Shown: one piece after another, positions 1 through 5,889 of the stretch | Position numbering within the stretch: the first letter of the stretch is position 1 | Layout of the letters: each line of letters opens with the position of its first letter | Assembly (NCBI GenBank): GCA_004555865.1 | Contig: SFJO01000033.1 | Span: 1-7,966, forward strand | Length of the DNA: 7,966 nt | Direction: 5' to 3' | Source of the DNA: Oscillospiraceae bacterium | GTDB taxonomy: Bacteria > Bacillota > Clostridia > Oscillospirales > Ruminococcaceae | Notes under the pieces: generated by a model | The model's input: only the letters and a program-made list of their open reading frames with translations | Told to the model about the DNA's origin: nothing | Database searches by the model: none | Position numbers and translations under genes: made by a program

Positions 1-869
1 GGCACGACCGAACCATGGTACAGCGGGGCGAACACGGTGAAACGGTGCCGACCATGCGGGACAACGTGCTGTTTGAGATCGGCCTCTGCGTCATGGCGCT
101 GGGGCTGCCGCGGGTGATTCTTGTGACGGACGGGCAGGTGCGCCTGCCGGAGGACCTGATGGGCCCCAACAACAGCCTTGCCGTGAAACAGGTCTGCTAC
201 TGTGCGGCCGATGCGGCCAGCGTGCAGCAGGCGGCCGCCAATACCGCCCGCTACATTGCCGGAGTGCCGGCCGCCTGCGGGCAGATTCAGGCATACATTG
301 AGCAGAACAAGGCCTGCTACAGCCCGGTGGTGGTGGGCGCGGCGGCCAACACGGCCTGCGGCTACGCCAGCAATTTTGTGGTTCGCCTGCTGAATGGGCT
401 GGACGGAACGGTTACGCTGGAAGGCCCGGATCGCTGGAACGGCGAGCGGGCAGCCCTGCACATTGTGCTGCCCCAGTCGCTGCGGCAGCAGACGGTTCCG
501 GCCGCCGATGGGCTGCGCAAAGGGCGCATGGCCGGGGCGGCCTACCGCCCACTGGAGTTTTTCTACCGGATGGAGGGGGAGACGCTGGCCATTTATGACT
601 TTCCCACCTCACTGGCAACCAGCTACAAAACGGCCCGTATGATCCTGCAGATGGAGGCGGACGACACCGGCGACCAACAGGCGGAACAGCGCTTTCTGGC
701 CAAGGAGCTGGACCTGTTTGAGGGGACGCTTCGGGCCCTGCAGTGTGAAGCCTTTGTGCATCAAACCCTGAGCCAGCAAATGCCGGAGAAGGGCGAGGGC
801 TGGCTGAAGCAGCGCAGCGCCGCGCTGGCCCGCCGTATGGAGCAGATCGTGACGGTGGAGAGGGCGTAA
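1..869 (+). CDS. TIR-STING CBASS effector (Cap12-like), 5'-truncated by window edge
   Basis: Predicted cyclic-dinucleotide-activated NAD+-degrading effector of a CBASS anti-phage system. The frame is open through the left edge (first full codon at 3), so the ATG at 15 is probably internal and most of the TIR domain is missing. Counting from that ATG (284 residues visible), residues 15-50 match the end of the Cap12/Pycsar-type TIR domain: RDNVLFEIGL, a hydrophobic strand, then LPEDLMG. E21 is a candidate catalytic Glu. Residues about 102-212 look like a prokaryotic STING domain: SPVVVG, then GYASNF (116-121, the family's GYxxNF helix), a strand at LHIVLPQSL (148-156), then YDFPTSL (194-200), resembling the D-x-P-T strand at the ligand pocket. 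Residues 213-284 are helical and charged. Known of the family: STING binds c-di-GMP made by a CdnE-type cyclase, the protein forms filaments, and the TIR domain destroys NAD+, causing abortive infection. No membrane segment is seen, as in bacterial TIR-STING. The family call rests on motif recognition; a TIR fused to another sensor is the main alternative. Confidence 0.8.
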   Translation, partial: HDRTMVQRGEHGETVPTMRDNVLFEIGLCVMALGLPRVILVTDGQVRLPEDLMGPNNSLAVKQVCYCAADAASVQQAAANTARYIAGVPAACGQIQAYIEQNKACYSPVVVGAAANTACGYASNFVVRLLNGLDGTVTLEGPDRWNGERAALHIVLPQSLRQQTVPAADGLRKGRMAGAAYRPLEFFYRMEGETLAIYDFPTSLATSYKTARMILQMEADDTGDQQAEQRFLAKELDLFEGTLRALQCEAFVHQTLSQQMPEKGEGWLKQRSAALARRMEQIVTVERA

Positions 870-969
870 GAGGGGGAAGCCGAGCGGTTGGGACGGATTC
901 TGCGGCGCCGGCGGTTTGACGCGGCTATGGATGTCTATGCCCATGGCAGGGCTTCTTTGGAGAGCGGAC

Positions 970-1005
970 ACAAAAACCACGGTGCGGGTGCGCCGTGGTT
1001 TTTGT
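970..1005 (+). terminator. Rho-independent terminator after the TIR-STING gene
   Basis: A perfect 13-bp stem (970-982 with 993-1005) is extended by G-C, C-G and one wobble pair into the loop. The A-rich 5' arm and T-rich 3' arm (GGTTTTTGT) make it able to work in both directions. It lies about 100 bases after the stop codon at 867-869 and closes the upstream unit. Confidence 0.85.
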
Positions 1006-1431
1006 CATCCTGGACAGCAGCATCGGTCATGCGGTCAGTTGATCGCGTTCCCCTGCCGTTGATTCTTTCGTCCGGCGTTTCGCCGGTAAGGTTACCCGGT
1101 TCCCGTTCCGCTTGCAATTGCCCCCATTCTATCCATATACGTCAGCAGCTTTTGTAAAGCGGCTTTATGCATAACGACCGTATTTATGCGATACCCCTTC
1201 AGGCCAATTGTGAAAGGCGCAAATCTTGCGGCATTTTTTTGCGGAATCCGTATAAACTTCTCCATTGCCGCAGGCCGTTGCCCCTGAATACCAGGACGAT
1301 CACCGGAATGACTTGAGCCAGCCTTGCCGGCGGCAAGGTGATTCTGTAAAACCGCAGAGACGGCGGATCGGCCGCAAACGCCGTCGATCCCCGCTCTTCC
1401 CAAAGAGAGCGGAAACTTTTTCGCAAATGGC
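1006..1431. other. Intergenic stretch with no supported gene
   Basis: About 425 bases between the terminator of the TIR-STING gene and the next promoter. Base composition is less GC-rich than in the flanking genes. Overlapping minus-strand open frames occur at 1092-1403 and 1199-1480, but neither matches a family I recognise and neither has a convincing ribosome binding site. No tRNA, transposase or direct-repeat boundary is evident. It may be decayed sequence at the edge of an accessory insertion. Confidence 0.5.
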
Positions 1432-1460
1432 TTGACAGCGGCACGGAGATATGATATTCT
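1432..1460 (+). promoter_or_regulatory. Sigma-A promoter of the DUF3793-flavodoxin operon
   Basis: A consensus -35 TTGACA (1432-1437) is followed by a 17-base spacer and a -10 TATTCT (1455-1460, 4 of 6 matches). The TG at 1452-1453 makes it an extended -10 (TGATATTCT). Transcription would start near 1467, giving a leader of about 235 bases. The first operator-like palindrome lies immediately downstream. Confidence 0.75.
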
Positions 1461-1470
1461 TCCAGCGTTG

Positions 1471-1492
1471 AGGTTAGCAAACGCTAACTGAA
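1471..1492 (+). promoter_or_regulatory. Operator-like palindrome, copy 1 (GTTAGC-N4-GCTAAC)
   Basis: Perfect 6-bp arms (1473-1478 and 1483-1488) flank the spacer AAAC. The site begins about 11 bases after the -10 box, so it covers roughly +5 to +25, where a bound repressor would block initiation. Copy 2 at 1594-1615 shares 19 of 22 positions. The AGGTTAG half-site resembles DtxR/IdeR-family metalloregulator half-sites, but the spacing is wider than in the classical box. The identity of the regulator is an inference. Confidence 0.6.
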
Positions 1493-1593
1493 GCGAGTCA
1501 ACACAGCGTTTCCCAAAAAGTTACCCCTTGGTGCCTGCGGCAGGTGCAGCCCAAAACTGCACAAACACCGGACGCACCTTCTTTTAACCCAAC

Positions 1594-1615
1594 AGGTTAG
1601 CTAAAGCTAACTAAA
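1594..1615 (+). promoter_or_regulatory. Operator-like palindrome, copy 2 (GTTAGC-N4-GCTAAC)
   Basis: The arms at 1596-1601 and 1606-1611 flank the spacer TAAA. It shares AGGTTAGC and GCTAACT with copy 1, which begins 123 bases upstream. It lies inside the untranslated leader about 90 bases before the DUF3793 start. I see no clear second promoter overlapping it, so it could act as a roadblock, as a looping partner of copy 1, or at a promoter I failed to recognise. Confidence 0.55.
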
Positions 1616-1702
1616 CTGCGCTGAACCAGACCGAACAAAAGCCATGGCCCCGCACAAGCCGCATTTCGAGCGGCCCGGCCAACGCGAGCGAAGGAGAAAT
1701 CC

Positions 1703-2269
1703 ATGGACAACACCACCCTGGAGCACTATCTGGCCCATTACTGCGCCGCCACCCTGCTGGGGGAAAAATCCGCCAGCCTGGTGTCGCTGCCCCGGGAAGA
1801 GTGCGCCCGCATTGGCCTGCAGCTGCGGGAATACAACCGGCAGCTGGGGCCAAAGGGGCTGGTGTTTACGCTGCTGTGCGCCTGCCGCCGCCGTCTGCTG
1901 CTGCTGGTTTACCGGCCGGCCATGCTGGAACGGGAGCTGGCGGCCCCACAGGCGGCTGCCATGCTGGAACAGCTGGGGTACCCCATGGAAGAAAACCTGC
2001 GGGCCAAGCTGAACCGCCTGCAGGCCCGTTTTGCCGAGGGCGGGGGCTTCCCCCATGAAATCGGCCTGTTTCTGGGGTATCCGCCCGAGGATGTGCGGGC
2101 CTTTGTGGCCACCGGCGGGGCGGGCTGCAAGCTGTGCGGCTATTGGAAGGTCTACCACAACGTGGAGGCCGCCCGGGCGTGCTTTGCCCGGTATGACGCC
2201 TGCCGTGACCGGCTGTGCCGGGCCATTGCGCAGGGAACCACGATTTCACAGCTGCTCTGCGCGGCGTGA
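1703..2269 (+). CDS. DUF3793 family protein
   Basis: A 188-residue soluble protein of unknown biochemical role. The start is chosen because AGGAG at 1692-1696 lies 6 bases before ATG. The family signature is visible: FPHEIGLFLGYPPEDVRAF at residues 116-134, and CKLCGYWKVY at 142-151 followed by a helix with further Cys and aromatic residues. C142 and C145 form a CxxC pair; Cys are also present at 34, 59, 61, 160, 167, 172 and 186, many for a protein of this size. No signal peptide or clear membrane span is seen, although residues 52-70 are hydrophobic. The flavodoxin gene follows after 37 bases with no terminator between, so the two are co-transcribed. As I recall, DUF3793 genes in Firmicutes often sit beside flavodoxin and ferrous-iron-transport genes. 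With the paired operators this suggests a redox or metal-related job, which is inference. Family assignment is firm; function is unknown. Confidence 0.85.
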   Translation: MDNTTLEHYLAHYCAATLLGEKSASLVSLPREECARIGLQLREYNRQLGPKGLVFTLLCACRRRLLLLVYRPAMLERELAAPQAAAMLEQLGYPMEENLRAKLNRLQARFAEGGGFPHEIGLFLGYPPEDVRAFVATGGAGCKLCGYWKVYHNVEAARACFARYDACRDRLCRAIAQGTTISQLLCAA

Positions 2270-2306
2270 GATACAAAAGACACCAGATTCAGGAGGAAGA
2301 ACAACA

Positions 2307-2735
2307 ATGAGCAAGATTGCAGTGATTTATTGGTCCGGCACCGGCAACACCGAGCAGATGGCCCAGGCTGTGGCTGAGGGCGCACAGGCCGCCGGCGCCC
2401 AGGTGGAGACCTTCACCGTGGATGCCATCGACGCCGGCGCTGCTGCTGAGTACAGCAAGCTGGCTCTGGGCTGCCCCGCCATGGGCGCCGAGGTGCTGGA
2501 GGAATCCGAGTTTGAGCCTTGGTTCAGCGAGCTGGAGGGCCGCCTGTCCGGCCATCAGGTGGCGCTGTTCGGCTCTTATGGCTGGGGCGATGGCCAGTGG
2601 CTGCGCGACTGGGCGGAGCGCACCGAGGGCGACGGCGCAGCCCTGTGCGGTGAGCCTCTGGCTGTGCACGAGGCCCCCGATGACGACGCTCTGGCTCAGT
2701 GCAAGGCGCTGGGCGAGGCGCTGGCCAAGGCCTGA
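2307..2735 (+). CDS. Flavodoxin (short-chain, clostridial type)
   Basis: A 142-residue FMN-binding electron carrier of the cytoplasm that can replace ferredoxin, typically when iron is scarce. AGGAGG at 2291-2296 supports the ATG at 2307; an open frame extends further upstream but overlaps the DUF3793 gene. The phosphate-binding loop SGTGNTE is at residues 10-16. The loop contacting the flavin ring is at 55-66 (GCPAMGAEVLEE), and FGSYGWGDGQW at 88-98 forms the second FMN loop. The layout and the segment EESEFEPW (65-72) closely resemble Clostridium beijerinckii flavodoxin, and the length matches. The chain is very acidic, as usual for flavodoxins. It is the second gene of the DUF3793 operon and should share its control by the operators at 1471-1615. 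Several flavodoxin paralogues are common in such genomes, so I give no gene symbol. Confidence 0.95.
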   Translation: MSKIAVIYWSGTGNTEQMAQAVAEGAQAAGAQVETFTVDAIDAGAAAEYSKLALGCPAMGAEVLEESEFEPWFSELEGRLSGHQVALFGSYGWGDGQWLRDWAERTEGDGAALCGEPLAVHEAPDDDALAQCKALGEALAKA

Positions 2736-2799
2736 GTTCTCCTGCATGGATGTACCATCCCATCCTTCACGATGAAAATAGGGCCTAACCCATTGGCCC

Positions 2800-2861
2800 A
2801 AAAAAGACGGCGGGATCGCTTTCCGGTGTGAACCGGAAGGGCAGTGTCCCGCCGTTTTTTC
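2800..2861 (+). terminator. Rho-independent terminator after the flavodoxin gene
   Basis: A two-part hairpin. The outer stem ACGGCGGGA (2807-2815) pairs with 2847-2855, and the inner stem TTCCGGT (2821-2827) pairs with 2832-2838 around a GTGA loop. Six T follow directly (2855-2860). An A run before the stem would let it also work on the other strand. Confidence 0.85.
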
Positions 2862-2891
2862 GGTTTCTGCGGCACAGCCCGGCGGGCGGGC

Positions 2892-2920
2892 TTGCCCATC
2901 CCGGCGGGATGTGGTATTCT
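2892..2920 (+). promoter_or_regulatory. Candidate promoter of the aldose epimerase-tcdA operon
   Basis: A weak -35 TTGCCC (2892-2897) is followed by a 17-base spacer and TATTCT (2915-2920), preceded by TGG to give an extended -10. The -10 hexamer and the spacing are the same as in the promoter at 1432-1460. The start would fall near 2927, leaving a leader of about 95 bases that contains a tandem repeat. Confidence 0.55.
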
Positions 2921-2930
2921 GTAAAAAAGT

Positions 2931-2970
2931 ACAACCTATTGAATTTATAGACAACTGATTGAATTTGTTG
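2931..2970 (+). repeat. 20-base tandem direct repeat, possible operator
   Basis: Two adjacent 20-base units (2931-2950 and 2951-2970) share 16 of 20 bases, both containing ACAAC and ATTGAATTT. The second unit is also an interrupted palindrome, CAAC-N2-ATT-N-AAT-N2-GTTG (2952-2970). It lies just downstream of the candidate promoter in AT-rich sequence, which suits a repressor site. The regulator is unknown. Confidence 0.5.
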
Positions 2971-3021
2971 CCAGCCGGGCCAAGGCAGAAGATGCAGGTC
3001 GGCGGCGAACGGGAGGATACG

Positions 3022-3900
3022 ATGGAATACACCATTTCCAATGGAACGCTGACTCTCACGGTTTCGACCCATGGAGCAGAGGCCGTCAGCCTGAAAAACG
3101 CAGCCGGACAGGAGATGCTCTGGCAGGCAGACCCGGCCATCTGGCCCCGGCACGCCCCCATCCTGTTTCCATGGACGGGCAAGCTGACCGGCGGCAGCTT
3201 CTTCTGGAAGGGCCGGGAATACGCAGGCGGGCAGCATGGCTTTGCGCGGGACCTGGAGCATCGGCTCATCAGCAGAGCCAGCCGTTCCATTACGCTGGAG
3301 CTGACCGACGGGCCGGAGACGGAAGCGCGGTTCCCGTTCCGTTTTGCTCTGCGCTCCACCTTCCGGCTGGAGGGCAGCACCGTGCACCACACGCTGGAGG
3401 TGGAAAACCGGGACAGCGACCCCATGCCCTTCGGCATCGGCTATCACCCCGGCTTTGCGGTGCCCTTTGACGAGCAGCACACCACCGAGGACTATGAGTT
3501 CCGGTTTGATACCCCCCAAAGCCCCCTGTGCATCGACTGCCTGCCCCACGGGCTGGTGAACGGAACGTGCTACTATCTGGCCGCCAACACCGACCGCATT
3601 CCGCTGACCGACCGACTGTTTGACAACGACAGTTTCTGCATGGCCAATCTGACGGCCAAAACCCTGGGCATTGTGGAAAAGGACACCGGGCGGAACATCA
3701 CCTGCCGCATTGAGGGCTACCCCTATGCGCTGATCTGGAGTGCCCACAGCGAGAAGATCCGCTTTGTGTGCATTGAGCCCTGGCACAGCCTGCCCGGCAC
3801 CGAAACCGGAAGCCAGCAGTGGGCCGACCGCCCCGCGGCGGCGATCCTGGCCCCCGGCCAGAGCTGGAGCACCTGCCTGACCACGAATTTTGAAAGGTAA
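3022..3900 (+). CDS. Aldose 1-epimerase family protein (LacX-like mutarotase)
   Basis: A 292-residue cytoplasmic enzyme predicted to interconvert the alpha and beta anomers of a hexose or related sugar. GGAGG at 3012-3016, 5 bases before ATG 3022, fixes the start; an in-frame ATG at 2959 lies within the repeat region and lacks a good ribosome binding site. Motifs in order: WPRHAPILFPWTGKL (41-55, substrate-binding strand with an Arg), HGFARD (72-77), GYHPGF (140-145, with H142 as the probable general acid) and IEPWHSLPG (251-259, with E252 as the probable general base). Length and motif set match the LacX-type branch of the galactose mutarotase-like fold better than classical GalM (about 340 residues). 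No transport or sugar catabolic gene lies beside it, so the substrate cannot be named. tcdA follows after six bases, so the two are probably translated from one mRNA. Confidence 0.88.
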   Translation: MEYTISNGTLTLTVSTHGAEAVSLKNAAGQEMLWQADPAIWPRHAPILFPWTGKLTGGSFFWKGREYAGGQHGFARDLEHRLISRASRSITLELTDGPETEARFPFRFALRSTFRLEGSTVHHTLEVENRDSDPMPFGIGYHPGFAVPFDEQHTTEDYEFRFDTPQSPLCIDCLPHGLVNGTCYYLAANTDRIPLTDRLFDNDSFCMANLTAKTLGIVEKDTGRNITCRIEGYPYALIWSAHSEKIRFVCIEPWHSLPGTETGSQQWADRPAAAILAPGQSWSTCLTTNFER

Positions 3901-3906
3901 CGAACC

Positions 3907-4659
3907 ATGGATGGAATGACGGAACGCACGGGCCTGCTGCTGGGTGAAGACGGGGTTGAGCGGCTGAAAAAAGCCCATGTGCTGCTGTTTGGCCTGGGCG
4001 GTGTGGGCAGCTATGCGGCCGAGGCCCTGGCCCGGGCCGGGGTGGGCAGCTTGACCCTGGTGGACGACGACACCGTGAGCGAGAGCAACCTGAACCGCCA
4101 GCTGGTGGCCCTGCACAGCACTCTGGGCCAGAACAAGGCCCAGGTGGCCGCCGCCCGCATTCGGGACATCAACCCGGACTGCAACGTGACGGTGGCCCCG
4201 GTGTTTTATATGCCCGCCACCTCCCACGAGCTGCCCTTTGACGGCCCGGTGCACTACGATTACATTGTGGACGCCATTGACACGGTGACGGCAAAGCTGG
4301 AGATCATCCGGCAGGCGCAGGCGGCGGGGGTGCCGGTCATCAGCAGCATGGGCACCGGCAACAAGCTGCACCCGGAACTGCTTCAGCTGACGAAGCTTTC
4401 CAAAACCACCGGCTGTCATCTGGCGCGGGTGATGCGCAAGGAGTGCCGTGCCCGCGGCCTCAAGGACATTCCGGTGGTCTATTCCACGGAGGCCCCGATT
4501 CCGGCCAAGGCCAAGGTGGAGGCCCCGGCCACCGCCAGCCCCGGCCGCACCGGGAGGCCCAAAAAATCGGTGCCCGGCAGCGTGAGTTTTGTGCCCGGTA
4601 CGGCCGGGCTGATTCTGGCCGGGGCGGTCATCCGTGCCCTGGCCGGGGTGGAGGAATAA
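3907..4659 (+). CDS. tcdA: tRNA threonylcarbamoyladenosine dehydratase
   Basis: A 250-residue E1-like enzyme that uses ATP to dehydrate t6A at position 37 of ANN-decoding tRNAs, giving the cyclic form ct6A. The start at 3907 has GAAAGG (3892-3897) upstream, overlapping the end of the previous gene; ATG 3916 is a possible alternative. The Rossmann nucleotide loop FGLGGVGSYAAEALARAG covers residues 28-45, acidic D53-D55 end the second strand, and SNLNRQ (60-65) and K77 (QNKAQ) are the usual ATP-contacting elements of ThiF/MoeB/TcdA enzymes. VDAID (121-125) follows. The C-terminal part, with SSMGTGNKLHP (146-156), PVVYSTE (189-195) and the late segment SVSFVPGTAGLILAG (225-239), distinguishes TcdA from ThiF and MoeB; the zinc CxxC pairs of the latter are absent. 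It is co-directional with and probably co-transcribed with the epimerase gene, although the two functions have no obvious link. A terminator follows. Confidence 0.92.
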   Translation: MDGMTERTGLLLGEDGVERLKKAHVLLFGLGGVGSYAAEALARAGVGSLTLVDDDTVSESNLNRQLVALHSTLGQNKAQVAAARIRDINPDCNVTVAPVFYMPATSHELPFDGPVHYDYIVDAIDTVTAKLEIIRQAQAAGVPVISSMGTGNKLHPELLQLTKLSKTTGCHLARVMRKECRARGLKDIPVVYSTEAPIPAKAKVEAPATASPGRTGRPKKSVPGSVSFVPGTAGLILAGAVIRALAGVEE

Positions 4660-4682
4660 TCCTCGGATTTCAACACGATGTG

Positions 4683-4735
4683 AAAAAGGAGCCTGAATTT
4701 TCGGCGAGAACGCCGATGATTCAGGCTCGTTTTTG
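4683..4735. terminator. Bidirectional terminator between tcdA and the exchanger gene
   Basis: A stem of about 18 bp with one mismatch: GAGCCTGAA (4689-4697) pairs with 4720-4728, the inner CGGCG (4702-4706) pairs with 4711-4715, and the loop is AGAA. GTTTTTG follows on the plus strand; the A run at 4683-4687 gives a T run on the minus strand. It sits between two converging genes and can serve both. Confidence 0.88.
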
Positions 4736-4783
4736 TGAACTGTGCCAAACTCAATTGTGAAAAACCCAAGGCCACGGAAAACT

Positions 4784-5746
4784 TCAGGCAGCTCCACGGC
4801 ACAAAAGAAAGGTGTATGCTGCGTAGGCTGTCAGGCAGGCCGCCCCCTGCCAGCGGGCAAACCGGCCGGTGAACAGCATGGGCAGAAGGGCCAGCAGGTT
4901 GATGCCGAGGCAGAAGGGAAAATCCAGCGTGAGGGTCTGGGCCCCCATGGGCAGCGGGCCGCCATTCACCAGGCGGCAGACGGGAAGAATGAGGGCAATG
5001 TCAATGAGATTGGCCCCCAGAATGTTCCCCGCCGAAAGGCTGGACTGCCGCTTGAAAATGGCGGTGAGGGTGGTCACCAGCTCCGGAAGAGAGGTGCCGA
5101 TGGCCACGATGGTCACGGCGATGAGGCTTTCGGGCAGGCCAAGCCCGCGAGCCAGCGCCCGGGCGGAATTCACCAGCAGCCTGGCCCCGGCCAGAATTCC
5201 GGCCAGGCCGAGGGCGAACCCGAACAAATGGCCGGCGGTGTCCCGGCGGGTGGGGCGTGGCAGCTCCGTTTGTGCAGCAGCGCCCCGGCTGGTGCGCCCG
5301 GCGTGAAGGCTCTCGGCCACAGCCAGCGCCAGAAGCGCGGCCAGTGGCAGGCAGCCGGGGCCGGTGAGCCGGCCGTCCCGGCAGGCAAGCCACAGGCAGA
5401 GAATGGCGGCGATGAGCAGAAGCGCCTTGGCGGTGCAGTCCCGCCGCCGCACCCGGCCGGGCAGAAACACCATGGCCAGGGCCAGAATCAGCCCGGTGTT
5501 GGCGGTGACGCTGCCCACTGCGTTGCCGATGGCCAGCTCCGACTGCCCCTGCGCTGCCGCCATGGTGGACACCAGCAGCTCCGGCAGGGTGGTGGCCAGG
5601 CTGACCACTGTGGCCCCGATGAGAAACTGTGGCATTCCGCTGGCGGCCGCCATCCAGCAGGCGGCGTCCACAAACAAATCGCCGCCCTTTACGGTGAGCA
5701 CCAGACCAAGTAAAAACATAACGCTCGCCAGCCAAAGCCCTGCCAT
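4784..5746 (-). CDS. Calcium/sodium antiporter, YrbG/CaCA family
   Basis: A 320-residue inner-membrane protein predicted to exchange Ca2+ for Na+ or H+. The start at 5746 is supported by GAGGTGA (5752-5758); an upstream in-frame TTG at 5818 would run through the proS terminator and is rejected. The protein is almost entirely hydrophobic segments, about ten spans in two inverted halves joined by a polar linker (about 149-171). Both alpha repeats of the family are visible. Alpha-1 spans residues 44-84, with TTLPELLVS (52-60) and GNAVGSVTAN (74-83). Alpha-2 spans about 206-252, with GTSLPELVT (217-225) and GNILGANLID (240-249). E56 and E222 are the expected ion ligands. Alpha-1 has Ala where the usual G of GTSLPE stands (ATTLPE), a conservative change. 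It lies 144 bases downstream of proS on the same strand, with a terminator between, so it is probably expressed separately or by readthrough. Confidence 0.9.
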   Translation of the reverse strand: MAGLWLASVMFLLGLVLTVKGGDLFVDAACWMAAASGMPQFLIGATVVSLATTLPELLVSTMAAAQGQSELAIGNAVGSVTANTGLILALAMVFLPGRVRRRDCTAKALLLIAAILCLWLACRDGRLTGPGCLPLAALLALAVAESLHAGRTSRGAAAQTELPRPTRRDTAGHLFGFALGLAGILAGARLLVNSARALARGLGLPESLIAVTIVAIGTSLPELVTTLTAIFKRQSSLSAGNILGANLIDIALILPVCRLVNGGPLPMGAQTLTLDFPFCLGINLLALLPMLFTGRFARWQGAACLTAYAAYTFLLCRGAA

Positions 5747-5751
5747 TGCAA

Positions 5752-5758
5752 TCACCTC
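5752..5758 (-). promoter_or_regulatory. Ribosome binding site deciding the exchanger start
   Basis: GAGGTGA on the minus strand, five bases before ATG 5746. It fixes the start 24 codons inside the longest open frame. Confidence 0.75.
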
Positions 5759-5797
5759 AAAAAAGCGTATGCAGGGGCAGGGCTTCGGAGAACCGCA

Positions 5798-5853
5798 TAA
5801 AAAATTCCGGCCCGCCAAAGCCGCCCCGCAAGGGGAAGCTCCGGCAGGCCGGA
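5798..5853 (-). terminator. Rho-independent terminator after proS
   Basis: Read on the minus strand, TCCGGCC (5853-5847) pairs with 5812-5806. Inner stems are GCC with GGC and CCCC with GGGG around a TTGC loop. The run AATTTTTT follows (5804-5799). It lies 37 bases after the proS stop codon. Confidence 0.8.
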
Positions 5854-5889
5854 CATTGTTTATTGGGTTAAAACCGCGTCAAAAAGCGA

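Noticed and set aside
870..1157. Open frame continuing in the same frame after the TIR-STING stop, including a potential TTG-initiated 89-residue protein
   Set aside because: It runs straight through the terminator hairpin, has no good ribosome binding site, and matches no family I know; the open frame is expected from high GC content.
1092..1480. Two overlapping minus-strand open frames as possible small genes
   Set aside because: No recognisable domain, no convincing ribosome binding site, and the longer upstream end runs into the promoter and operator of the opposite strand.
2781..2799. GGGCC...GGCCC hairpin, and a GGTTAGG word on the minus strand resembling a metalloregulator half-site
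   Set aside because: It lies in the 3' untranslated part of the flavodoxin operon, is only a single half-site, and has no T run on the plus strand; the true terminator follows at 2800-2861.
2785..4797. 670-codon minus-strand open frame opposite the epimerase and tcdA genes
   Set aside because: Low-complexity His/Gly/Arg-rich shadow of two well-supported plus-strand genes, crossing two terminators.
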